From contig CAMPIU010000149.1 of NCBI GenBank assembly GCA_946886545.1, positions 1 to 7,278 of the forward strand: a DNA stretch of 7,278 nt. The letters are read 5' to 3'. Both the position numbers and the translations under genes were made by a program. Shown here in pieces: positions 1 to 5,956 of the stretch. The notes under the pieces were generated by a model, which worked only from the letters and a program-made list of their open reading frames with translations, was not told where the DNA came from and did not search any database. Origin of the DNA: an uncultured Flavobacteriales bacterium. GTDB taxonomy: Bacteria; Bacteroidota; Bacteroidia; Flavobacteriales; Crocinitomicaceae. Position 1 is the first letter of the stretch. Each line of letters begins with the position of its first letter.

Positions 1-463
1 CTCCAAAGACCTCTACAAATTTTTTATCTGTAATAAGCGAATTGAATTCCTTCAGATTATGAGCAATTCCTTCCCGCAACAGGAACAAATCATCTTTTTC
101 AATTTCATAAACTCCTCCGTAAACCCGCACCTCTTCAGGACCGAATTCAAAATAAATACCATGAATACTTTTGGATTTCTTGCCATTCGGCGCTACAACA
201 GCCGAGCACATCAGTTTATAAGGTGTTTTATCCTTGGAAAAACGAATATCCCTGTTAATTCTGAAAATGCATTCCGATGCGGTAAGGTCTTTGAATTCAG
301 GACGTGATTTTGCCAGATGATTAATAAATACCTGAACAAATTCAGCGAAAGGTTTTTTTACCGAATTTTCATAACGTTTCCTGTTTAAGTCAAACCAATC
401 CTTATTGTTATTTGCAGCTAATTCAATAAAGAAATCAAGGTAATCTTTTGTAAAATATGCCAT
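1..463 (-). CDS. DUF2461 family protein, N-terminal part (3' end outside window)
   Basis: Reading the minus strand from the ATG at 463-461 gives 154 codons open to the window edge, so the C-terminus is missing. The protein begins MAYFTKDYLDFF and contains an N-N-N-K-D-W-F motif (residues 18-24), then K-R-Y-E (29-32), K-K-P-F (36-39) and the block FRINRDIRFSKDKTPYK (67-83). From memory of the family, this combination is the signature of DUF2461 (TIGR02453), whose members are usually about 220-230 residues, so roughly a third is lost here. The biochemical role of the family is not established. It is probably cytoplasmic, as no signal peptide or membrane segment is visible. The start is supported by agreement with typical family N-termini and by a -7-like box just upstream. 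The gene is transcribed away from the other genes in the window and is probably a separate unit. Confidence 0.88.
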   Translation of the reverse strand, partial: MAYFTKDYLDFFIELAANNNKDWFDLNRKRYENSVKKPFAEFVQVFINHLAKSRPEFKDLTASECIFRINRDIRFSKDKTPYKLMCSAVVAPNGKKSKSIHGIYFEFGPEEVRVYGGVYEIEKDDLFLLREGIAHNLKEFNSLITDKKFVEVFG

Positions 464-467
464 GCTT

Positions 468-475
468 CAAAGATA
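468..475 (-). promoter_or_regulatory. Bacteroidota-type -7 box for the DUF2461 gene
   Basis: On the minus strand the sequence reads TATCTTTG, an exact match to the Bacteroidota -7 consensus TAnnTTTG. It ends only four bases (AAGC) before the ATG at 463. A TTG lies further upstream with a spacer of about 15 bases, shorter than usual for the -33 element, so only the -7 box is convincing. If used, transcription would begin at or within a few bases of the start codon, giving a nearly leaderless mRNA. Confidence 0.5.
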
Positions 476-579
476 GTATTTATCCAATTCCAACACTTGT
501 TGATTTTTACAGATTTTTAATGAAGTAATTTCAGGTAAACGAAAAGTGCAAATTGAAAGCATTTCTCTAAAGATTACAG

Positions 580-587
580 TACATTTG
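580..587 (+). promoter_or_regulatory. Bacteroidota-type -7 box upstream of the acidic protein gene
   Basis: TACATTTG matches the consensus TAnnTTTG exactly and ends 17 bases before the ATG at 605, which leaves a short AT-rich leader. A TTG at 553-555 could serve as the -33 element, but the 24-base spacer is slightly long. This promoter would drive the acidic protein gene and, by read-through, the thioesterase gene. Confidence 0.5.
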
Positions 588-604
588 TCCTAAAATTAAT
601 ATAC

Positions 605-1081
605 ATGGCACAAGTCTCCATAGGACATATTGAAGCAGCTATCCAAAAAGTTGATAGCCTGGATGATAACGCATTAGACAGATTATCAGAAACACAAACA
701 ACAGCACAACCCGTGCTTTTGGGATATATCATGTCTGCAGCACAGGAATATCAAAACGAAGGATTAGAGAGTTTACTGATCTATTATTTCACCGTTGTTT
801 TAGAAGCATATTCACTAGCGGGGTTGCATCCTAAAAGCGTAACGGACGAATTAATTGACAGCTTTGAAGAACCATACTTTCAGTTACTGGACGAGTATTT
901 TGAAAATGAAGACGAGAGCATTTTGGAAGAATTTTCAGACCAACCGGACCTTGTAAAATTTATGGCTATGGAGATCGGAATGGAAGATGCCGAAGGAGTT
1001 ACTCTGGATGATGAAACTGCAACCCAGTTGTTCATTGTTATTTTAGCTATGATCTCATTACTTTCAAGATCTTTGGATTAA
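605..1081 (+). CDS. Highly acidic protein of unknown function
   Basis: I do not recognise this 158-residue protein. It contains 33 Asp/Glu against 5 Lys/Arg, so it is strongly acidic. The predicted character is helical and soluble: an N-terminal amphipathic stretch, a hydrophobic segment around residues 50-75 (LLIYYFTVVLEAYSLAG), an acidic patch around 83-120 with many Glu/Asp interrupted by Phe, Tyr and Leu, and a hydrophobic helix near the C-terminus (IVILAMISLLS). The last segment is short and follows acidic residues; it could be a buried helix rather than a membrane anchor. No signal peptide, cysteines or catalytic motif is visible. The ATG at 605 is preferred because it follows a -7-like box and an AT-rich leader. 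The gene ends 6 bases before the ATG of the thioesterase gene, so the two are probably co-transcribed. The long frame with normal codon use supports a real gene. Confidence 0.75.
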   Translation: MAQVSIGHIEAAIQKVDSLDDNALDRLSETQTTAQPVLLGYIMSAAQEYQNEGLESLLIYYFTVVLEAYSLAGLHPKSVTDELIDSFEEPYFQLLDEYFENEDESILEEFSDQPDLVKFMAMEIGMEDAEGVTLDDETATQLFIVILAMISLLSRSLD

Positions 1082-1087
1082 TTGAAA

Positions 1088-1495
1088 ATGAAAGAACCTC
1101 AGGATATTGTCAATGAAATGCTGAGCAAGGATGCCTTTTCTCAATGGTTAGGCATCCGAATCCTTGAAGTTGCATCCGGGTATTGCAAATTATCCATGAT
1201 TGTTCGTCCTGAAATGGTCAACGGACACCAAACCGGCCATGGCGGGATTTCTTATTCCATCTCGGATTCTGCCTTAGCTTTTGCAGCTAATAGCCGCGGA
1301 CAAAAAGCTGTAAGTATCGAAACCTCGATCGCACATATTTCACCTGTATCCGTAAATGACGAGCTTCTTGTTATCTGCAGGGAAATCAACTGCGGAAAAA
1401 CAATTGGACGCTATGAATCAATTGTTTATAACCAAAATCAAAAAATTATTGCTAGATTTAACGGAACCGTTTTCCGCCATCCTGACCTCTGGTAA
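1088..1495 (+). CDS. PaaI-like hotdog-fold acyl-CoA thioesterase
   Basis: This 135-residue protein has the length and motifs of the PaaI-type thioesterases, which hydrolyse acyl-CoA or phenylacetyl-CoA-derived thioesters in the cytoplasm as tetramers. Visible motifs are N45-G-H47-Q-T-G-H51-G-G53, the family N-x-H-x3-HGG loop, then S-D60-S-A-L-A-F-A, in which D60 aligns with the catalytic Asp61 of E. coli PaaI as I recall it, and a late G-R-Y-E-S-I-V-Y-N strand. An in-frame TTG at 1082 would add two residues and directly abut the preceding stop codon, but the ATG at 1088 is the more ordinary start. Being next to beta-oxidation genes, it may rescue CoA from dead-end intermediates; that role is inferred from position. 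A link to phenylacetate breakdown is not supported, because no other paa gene is in view. The gene symbol is left blank because the exact substrate is unknown. Confidence 0.85.
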   Translation: MKEPQDIVNEMLSKDAFSQWLGIRILEVASGYCKLSMIVRPEMVNGHQTGHGGISYSISDSALAFAANSRGQKAVSIETSIAHISPVSVNDELLVICREINCGKTIGRYESIVYNQNQKIIARFNGTVFRHPDLW

Positions 1496-1547
1496 TTCCC
1501 TTCGAAAAAAATCCGCACTTTGCTATGCATACATAATATTATTTTGT

Positions 1548-1571
1548 ATATTCGTGACAAGTTCACAATAT
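1548..1571. promoter_or_regulatory. Imperfect inverted repeat overlapping the marR start codon (candidate operator)
   Basis: The left arm ATATT-c-GTGA (1548-1557) is complementary to the right arm TCAC-AATAT (1563-1571), apart from one extra C at 1553, with a five-base centre CAAGT. That gives nine matched pairs. The right arm includes the first two bases of the ATG at 1570. MarR proteins commonly bind such dyads over their own promoters, so autoregulation is plausible. The one-base bulge disturbs the symmetry, and an mRNA hairpin hiding the start codon is an alternative reading. Confidence 0.35.
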
Positions 1572-2046
1572 GCAAAATAAGCCCCAATACCTCATCGACT
1601 TAGATGTTCGATTAACATGGCACAAAATGTCGCGCATGTACAACCAGCGAGCAAACAGCTATGGAATCAGCATGTCCGTTGGCTTCATCCTTCTTCATAT
1701 TGATCGGGAAGGAACTCCAAGCACTCAATTAGGCCCGCGAATGGGAATGGAACCTACCAGTCTTTCAAGAACATTGAAAACAATGGAAGAAAAGGGATTC
1801 ATTCGCCGCGAAGAAGACAAGTTGGACAAACGCATTGTCCGTATTTTCCTTACCGAAGAAGGGTTGAAAGCCCGTTATATAGCCCGGGACGTTGTCTTCG
1901 AATTCAACAATAAGGTAATCGAACGAATTCCCAAAGAACATATTGATATTTTCGAATCCGTAGTTAATCAAATCCAGGAAATTCTGGACGAGGAGAATTC
2001 CAATCCGGAAGAGTCTGCCCCGACGGATAATAAGAATAAACATTAG
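1570..2046 (+). CDS. MarR-family winged-helix transcriptional regulator
   Basis: This is a 158-residue cytoplasmic DNA-binding protein. The order is an N-terminal dimerisation helix (about 5-30), a winged helix-turn-helix (about 34-105) and C-terminal helices (about 110-142), followed by a polar, disordered-looking tail rich in Glu, Asn, Lys and Pro. The recognition region reads GMEPTSLSRTLKTMEEKGFI, and the wing carries D-K-R-I-V-R-I-F-L-T-E-E-G, the D-x-R wing motif typical of MarR proteins. Family members act as dimers and usually release DNA when they bind a small ligand. It lies 58 bases upstream of the fadN-type gene on the same strand, so it probably controls the beta-oxidation genes; an acyl-CoA or fatty-acid ligand would be logical but is not shown. 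The start follows 74 noncoding bases and an inverted repeat, suggesting its own promoter. Only imperfect -7 boxes are present there (TTATTTTG ending at 1546, or TATATTCG at 1547-1554). Confidence 0.9.
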   Translation: MQNKPQYLIDLDVRLTWHKMSRMYNQRANSYGISMSVGFILLHIDREGTPSTQLGPRMGMEPTSLSRTLKTMEEKGFIRREEDKLDKRIVRIFLTEEGLKARYIARDVVFEFNNKVIERIPKEHIDIFESVVNQIQEILDEENSNPEESAPTDNKNKH

Positions 2047-2104
2047 TAAATGTTCTAAATGCTGCTTCAGATAAATATGTCACGCGAATTAAAAAAAATA
2101 AATT
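2047..2104. promoter_or_regulatory. marR-fadN intergenic leader
   Basis: These 58 bases hold no hairpin or terminator, so read-through from marR is possible. A one-mismatch -7 box (TAAATATG, 2072-2079) may provide a separate weak promoter. TGTCACG at 2078-2084 is the reverse complement of CGTGACA at 1553-1559 in the marR inverted repeat, and so is a possible shared operator half-site. The start codon is preceded by an A-rich run instead of a Shine-Dalgarno sequence. Confidence 0.3.
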
Positions 2105-4510
2105 ATGAATAGACACATTAAAAAAGTGGCAATTTTAGGATCCGGAGTTATGGGATCCAGAATTGCATGTCACTTTGCCAATGTCGGATGTGAAGTTCTG
2201 CTTCTTGACATCCTTCCGAAAGAACCCAATGATGCAGAAAAAGCAAAAGGACTCACCCTTGAAAGTAAGTCCGTAAGAAACCGCATTGTAAACGAAGCCT
2301 TGCAGTTCGCTTTAACATCCAATCCTTCTCCGATTTACCTGAAGTCTTTTGCTTCCCGCATTCAAACAGGGAATTTTGAAGATGATATGCCGAAAATCGC
2401 AGAGGTTGACTGGATCATTGAAGTGGTTATTGAACGCCTGGAGATTAAACAGCAGGTATTTTCCAACGTAGAAAAATTCCGGAAACCCGGAACCTTGATC
2501 TCTACGAACACATCCGGAATTCCGATTCATCTGATGCTGGACGGAAGATCCGACGACTTCAAAAAACATTTTGCAGGAACTCATTTCTTCAATCCACCAA
2601 GGTATTTGCCATTATTGGAAGTGATCCCAACAAAAGAAACTGCGCCTGAAATCATTGATTTCTATATGTCCTTCGGATCCAAAATCCTTGGAAAGAAAAC
2701 TGTTTTATGTAAAGACACTCCTGCCTTTATAGCAAACAGAGTTGGCGTCTACAGTATCATGGCTTTATTCCATGCGGTTGGAGAAATGGACTTAAGTATT
2801 GAAGAAGTCGATAAGTTAACCGGCCCGGTTTTAGGAAGACCAAAATCAGCAACTTTCCGCACCTGTGATGTGGTAGGCTTGGATACACTGGTCCATGTAG
2901 CGAATGGTTTGAAAGAAAATTGTCCGGACGATGAAGAAAGAGCTCTATTTGAAGTTCCGTCTTTCGTTCAGAAAATGGTTGAGAACAATTGGCTGGGAAG
3001 TAAAACAAAACAAGGTTTTTTCAAGAAAACGGTTGATGCTGAAGGCAAAAAAGTATTCCTTGCTTTGAATTTAAATACCATGGAATACGAACCGAGTAAA
3101 AAAGTTTCCTTCCCTACTCTTGAAATGACAAAAGCGATTGACGATCTGGAGCAACGCACAAAAATGTTGTTTGCAGGTATGGATAAAGCCGGAGAATTCT
3201 ACCGCAAAACATTTGGTGGCTTGTTTGCTTATGTTACGAACAGAATTCCTGAAATATCAGATGATCTTTATAAAATAGATGATGCTCTCAAAGCCGGATT
3301 CGGTTGGGAACTTGGTCCATTTGAAACCTGGGATGTACTAGGTTTCAAACAAGGAAAAGAATTAGCAGAAAAGGCAGGGAAAAAATTGCCGGCTTGGGTT
3401 AACGAAATGGAAGCAGCAGGATTTACCAGCTTCTATAAATCCGAAAACGGAAAACGTCTGTATTACAATCAAAATAGCAAATCTTACGAAATTATTCCGG
3501 GAACTGAAGAATTAGTTTCTCTTCAAGCCTTAAGAGCTTCCAATAAAGTTTGGGGGAATTCAGATGCGACTTTAGTTGATTTAGGTGATGGGATCCTGAA
3601 CCTGGAATTCCATACCAAGATGAATACGATTGGCGGTGGGGTGATTGAAGGGATCAATAAATCCATTGAACTTGCAGAAAAAGAATATAAAGGCCTGGTG
3701 ATTTCCAATACCGGTGGGAACTTTTCTGCCGGGGCGAATGTCGGTATGATCTTTATGATGGCAGCCGAACAGGATTACGATGAATTGAATTTTGCCGTAA
3801 AAGCATTTCAAGATACCATGATGCGCGTCCGCTATTCAAATATCCCGGTAATTGTAGCGCCGCACAACATGGCTTTGGGCGGTGGCTGTGAACTATCCAT
3901 GCATTCGGATAAAGTTGTAGCTCATGCTGAACTTTATATGGGCTTGGTTGAATTCGGCGTCGGATTGATTCCAGGTGGCGGTGGTTCCAAAGAATTTGCA
4001 AAGCGTTTTTCCGAAGAATTGAAGGACGGTGATATTAAAATCAACAGATTACGTGAGCGCTTTCTTTCAATCGGACAAGCAAAGGTTTCGACTTCTGCGT
4101 ACGAAGCATTTGATCTTGGATATTTACGACCTGGAACAGATGAAGTAGTCGTTTCCCGCGAATATCAATTGACAAGAGCAAAAGCTGCAGCACTGGAATT
4201 AGTAAATAAAGGATATATCGCACCGAAAAGGGAAAAGAACATTACTGTTCTTGGTCAGGAAGGACTTGGGATTATTTACGTAGGTGCAAACTCTATGAAA
4301 TCCGGACACTATATGTCGGAACACGACCAGGTAATTTCAGAGAAATTAGGCTGGGTAATGTGCGGCGGTGATTTAAGCGAGAACACGGTTGTTTCGGAAC
4401 AATACTTACTGGATCTGGAACGAAAAGCATTCGTGGAATTGTGTCAGCAACGCAAGACGCTGGAGCGTTTGGAGAGTTTAGTGAAATCCGGTAAAATACT
4501 TAGAAATTGA
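2105..4510 (+). CDS. fadN: Fused 3-hydroxyacyl-CoA dehydrogenase / enoyl-CoA hydratase (FadN type)
   Basis: This 801-residue bifunctional enzyme catalyses two beta-oxidation steps: hydration of trans-2-enoyl-CoA, and NAD-dependent oxidation of the resulting 3-hydroxyacyl-CoA. The dehydrogenase comes first. Its Rossmann fold has G12-S-G14-V-M-G17 with acidic D35 at the end of the second strand. Its active-site residues are S137, H160 (in GTHFFNPP), E172 and N211. Dehydrogenase C-terminal domains follow at about 190-305 and 345-450, the second showing GFGWELGPFETWDVLG. The crotonase domain (about 485-700) is C-terminal, with oxyanion-loop FSAGANV, E596 in ALGGGCE and E616 in GLVEFGVG; the 20-residue spacing matches crotonase Glu144/Glu164, so both activities look intact. 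This order is opposite to E. coli FadB and matches Bacillus subtilis FadN (about 790 residues). The ATG at 2105 places the glycine motif at the usual distance from the N-terminus. The partner thiolase lies downstream. The symbol rests on architecture and neighbourhood. Confidence 0.92.
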   Translation: MNRHIKKVAILGSGVMGSRIACHFANVGCEVLLLDILPKEPNDAEKAKGLTLESKSVRNRIVNEALQFALTSNPSPIYLKSFASRIQTGNFEDDMPKIAEVDWIIEVVIERLEIKQQVFSNVEKFRKPGTLISTNTSGIPIHLMLDGRSDDFKKHFAGTHFFNPPRYLPLLEVIPTKETAPEIIDFYMSFGSKILGKKTVLCKDTPAFIANRVGVYSIMALFHAVGEMDLSIEEVDKLTGPVLGRPKSATFRTCDVVGLDTLVHVANGLKENCPDDEERALFEVPSFVQKMVENNWLGSKTKQGFFKKTVDAEGKKVFLALNLNTMEYEPSKKVSFPTLEMTKAIDDLEQRTKMLFAGMDKAGEFYRKTFGGLFAYVTNRIPEISDDLYKIDDALKAGFGWELGPFETWDVLGFKQGKELAEKAGKKLPAWVNEMEAAGFTSFYKSENGKRLYYNQNSKSYEIIPGTEELVSLQALRASNKVWGNSDATLVDLGDGILNLEFHTKMNTIGGGVIEGINKSIELAEKEYKGLVISNTGGNFSAGANVGMIFMMAAEQDYDELNFAVKAFQDTMMRVRYSNIPVIVAPHNMALGGGCELSMHSDKVVAHAELYMGLVEFGVGLIPGGGGSKEFAKRFSEELKDGDIKINRLRERFLSIGQAKVSTSAYEAFDLGYLRPGTDEVVVSREYQLTRAKAAALELVNKGYIAPKREKNITVLGQEGLGIIYVGANSMKSGHYMSEHDQVISEKLGWVMCGGDLSENTVVSEQYLLDLERKAFVELCQQRKTLERLESLVKSGKILRN

Positions 4511-4641
4511 TACGCTTCCTCCCTTGAGAAGAGCATACGCAGCATGTGAAGACGCAACAACGACAAACGTTAGAGCGAAAGTTGTAAGGAAGATCAAGGA
4601 AGGGTGGCCATCCCCCTCGATCCCCCTTCAAAGGGGGAAGC
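4511..4641. repeat. Repeat-rich spacer, candidate REP-like/intergenic element
   Basis: The spacer between fadN and the thiolase gene is unusually structured. An outer imperfect inverted repeat pairs CTTCCTCCCTTGA (4515-4527) with TCAAGGAAGGGTG (4594-4606), with three imperfect positions including one G-T pair. Inside it, ACAAC (4557-4561) can pair with GTTGT (4581-4585), and AACG (4559-4562) with CGTT (4568-4571). To its right lie TGGCCA (4605-4610), a direct repeat of ATCCCCCT (4610-4617 and 4620-4627) and the palindrome at 4621-4638. The composition differs from the A-rich leaders elsewhere in the window. This looks like a dispersed noncoding repeat unit, but with one copy in view that is an inference. 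No transposase or target duplication is evident. Confidence 0.45.
4621..4638. repeat. Perfect palindrome TCCCCCTT-CA-AAGGGGGA
   Basis: This is an 8 + 2 + 8 perfect inverted repeat. As RNA it would fold into a GC-rich stem of six to seven pairs with a loop of four to six bases. No T-run follows on either strand, so it is not a standard terminator. It ends three bases before the ATG at 4642, where it would block initiation, which argues for the thiolase start at 4666. The preceding CCCCC tract at 4612-4616 could pair with the same GGGGG, giving two mutually exclusive folds. Confidence 0.8.
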
Positions 4642-4665
4642 ATGAACACTCAAAAAAATAAAAAC

Positions 4666-5847
4666 ATGTCAAACAAAGCATATATAGTAGCGGGATTCCG
4701 CTCAGCAGTAGGAAAAGCGGGTAAAGGAGGATTTCGGTTCTACCGCCCGGATGATTTAGCAGCTCGTGTGATCGAACACCTGGTTGCAAGTGTTCCTCAG
4801 GTGGAAAAAACGCGCATCGATGACGTAATTGTCGGGAATGCAACTCCTGAAGCGGAACAAGGATTGAACGTTGGCCGCCTGATCTCTTTGATGGGATTGA
4901 AAACGGACAAGGTTCCCGGAATGACAGTTAATCGTTACTGCTCGTCGGGATTGGAAACGATCGCATTGGCACAGGCAAAAATTGAGGCTGGAATGGCTGA
5001 TTGTATTATTGCAGGCGGAGTTGAATCCATGTCCGTAATGGCGATGGGTGGCTGGAGAATTGTCCCGAATCCGAAAGTGGGAAAAGAAAACCCGACCTGG
5101 TACTGGGGCATGGGATTAACTGCTGAAGCGGTTGCAAGCCAATTCAATGTCAGCAGAGAAGACCAGGACATCTTTTCCCTGAAATCTCACGAAAAGGCCT
5201 TAAAAGCAATCGCTGAAGGAAAATTCAAAGAAGATATCGTTCCAATTGAAGTGGAAAACATTTTCCTGGATGAAAATGAGAAAAGACAAGTCAAGAAATA
5301 CATCGTGGATACCGACGAGGGCCCGAGAGTTTCAACGATTGAAGGATTAGCCAAACTACGACCGGTTTTTGATGCAATGGGAAGTGTAACCGCCGGAAAT
5401 TCCTCTCAAACATCAGACGGAGCCGCTTTCGTTATGGTAATGTCTGAAAAAATGGTAAAGGAATTAAACATCGAGCCGATTGCCCGTTTGGTTAGCTATG
5501 CTGTTGTGGGTGTAGAGCCTCGAATCATGGGGATCGGACCGGTAGATGCTATTCCGAAAGCTCTGAAACAAGCAGGAATGAGCTTGAACGATATTAACTT
5601 ATTTGAACTGAACGAAGCATTTGCATCTCAATCGTTAGCAGTTATTCGTGAAGTTGGCTTGAACCCGGATATCGTGAATGTAAACGGCGGAGCAATTGCA
5701 CTTGGTCATCCGCTTGGATGTACCGGAGCAAAACTCACTGTTCAGATGATCAATGAATTGCGCAGAAGAAAACAAAAATACGGAGTCGTTACCATGTGCG
5801 TGGGAACCGGACAAGGTGCAGCCGGTGTAATTGAATTGTTAAAGTAA
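4666..5847 (+). CDS. fadA: Acetyl-CoA C-acyltransferase (3-ketoacyl-CoA thiolase)
   Basis: This thiolase cleaves 3-ketoacyl-CoA with CoA to give acetyl-CoA and an acyl-CoA two carbons shorter, completing the cycle begun by the upstream fadN product. From the ATG at 4666 it has 393 residues, the normal length. The nucleophile is C92 in NRYCSSGLE; the other catalytic motifs are N316-E-A-F, G-H348-P-L-G and C378-V-G-T-G, numbered almost as in the Zoogloea thiolase (C89, N316, H348, C378). Both thiolase domains are complete. An in-frame ATG at 4642 would add eight polar residues (MNTQKNKN), but it lies against a GC-rich hairpin. The ATG at 4666 has an A-rich upstream stretch and gives the N-terminus MSNKAYIVAGFRSAVGKA that fits the family. 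A degradative role is inferred from the adjacent fadN; a biosynthetic acetoacetyl-CoA thiolase is less likely here. An intrinsic terminator follows closely. Confidence 0.92.
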   Translation: MSNKAYIVAGFRSAVGKAGKGGFRFYRPDDLAARVIEHLVASVPQVEKTRIDDVIVGNATPEAEQGLNVGRLISLMGLKTDKVPGMTVNRYCSSGLETIALAQAKIEAGMADCIIAGGVESMSVMAMGGWRIVPNPKVGKENPTWYWGMGLTAEAVASQFNVSREDQDIFSLKSHEKALKAIAEGKFKEDIVPIEVENIFLDENEKRQVKKYIVDTDEGPRVSTIEGLAKLRPVFDAMGSVTAGNSSQTSDGAAFVMVMSEKMVKELNIEPIARLVSYAVVGVEPRIMGIGPVDAIPKALKQAGMSLNDINLFELNEAFASQSLAVIREVGLNPDIVNVNGGAIALGHPLGCTGAKLTVQMINELRRRKQKYGVVTMCVGTGQGAAGVIELLK

Positions 5848-5865
5848 CTTCATTTATAATAATTG

Positions 5866-5896
5866 AAACGCCATTTGTTCGACAAATGGCGTTTTT
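5866..5896 (+). terminator. Rho-independent terminator after the thiolase gene
   Basis: AAACGCCATTTGT (5866-5878) and ACAAATGGCGTTT (5882-5894) form a perfect 13-pair stem with a TCG loop. The T-run at 5892-5896 overlaps the end of the stem and extends two bases beyond it. It begins 18 bases after the thiolase stop and cleanly separates the beta-oxidation genes from the permease gene. The reverse strand also has an A/T-flanked stem, but no converging gene is present. Confidence 0.88.
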
Positions 5897-5940
5897 CCTG
5901 TTATAATTTTCTAAAAACTAAAATAAGGCTAGCTTTTTCT

Positions 5941-5948
5941 TAATTTCG
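5941..5948 (+). promoter_or_regulatory. Possible -7 box for the permease gene
   Basis: TAATTTCG differs from the TAnnTTTG consensus at one position and ends 8 bases before the ATG at 5957. I see no clear -33 element at a standard distance. A promoter is expected here because a terminator lies just upstream, but this particular box is a weak candidate. Confidence 0.3.
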
Positions 5949-5956
5949 AAAGAAAT

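Larger units (their letters stand above)
464..604. other. Divergent intergenic region
   Basis: These 141 AT-rich bases separate the leftward DUF2461 gene from the rightward 605-1081 gene and contain a -7-like box for each direction. I see no hairpin, small gene or convincing operator palindrome in it. Confidence 0.6.

Noticed and set aside
59..307. Open frame on the plus strand at the left edge
   Set aside because: It is antisense to the DUF2461 frame, which carries a clear family signature through the same bases; the plus-strand product resembles nothing.
1088..1495. Part of a phenylacetate (paa) degradation cluster
   Set aside because: Only the thioesterase resembles a paa gene; no ring epoxidase, PaaK ligase or PaaZ is present, and the neighbours are general beta-oxidation enzymes.
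1356..1580. Open frame overlapping the thioesterase gene end and the marR start
   Set aside because: It is in another frame of the thioesterase gene and runs through the marR upstream region and start; the product has no recognisable features.
1765..2043. Minus-strand open frame inside marR
   Set aside because: Antisense to a well-supported winged-helix coding region, with no start context or family resemblance.
2312..4223. Several minus-strand open frames inside fadN
   Set aside because: All lie opposite a continuous 801-codon frame with intact catalytic motifs; their products are low-complexity reading-frame shadows.
4621..4638. The GC-rich palindrome as a transcription terminator of fadN
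   Set aside because: No T-run follows the stem on either strand, and the thiolase gene immediately downstream needs read-through or its own promoter.
4628..5171. Minus-strand open frames over the spacer and the thiolase 5' part
   Set aside because: They oppose the thiolase coding sequence, and one begins inside it and ends in the repeat-rich spacer; no promoter or family signal.
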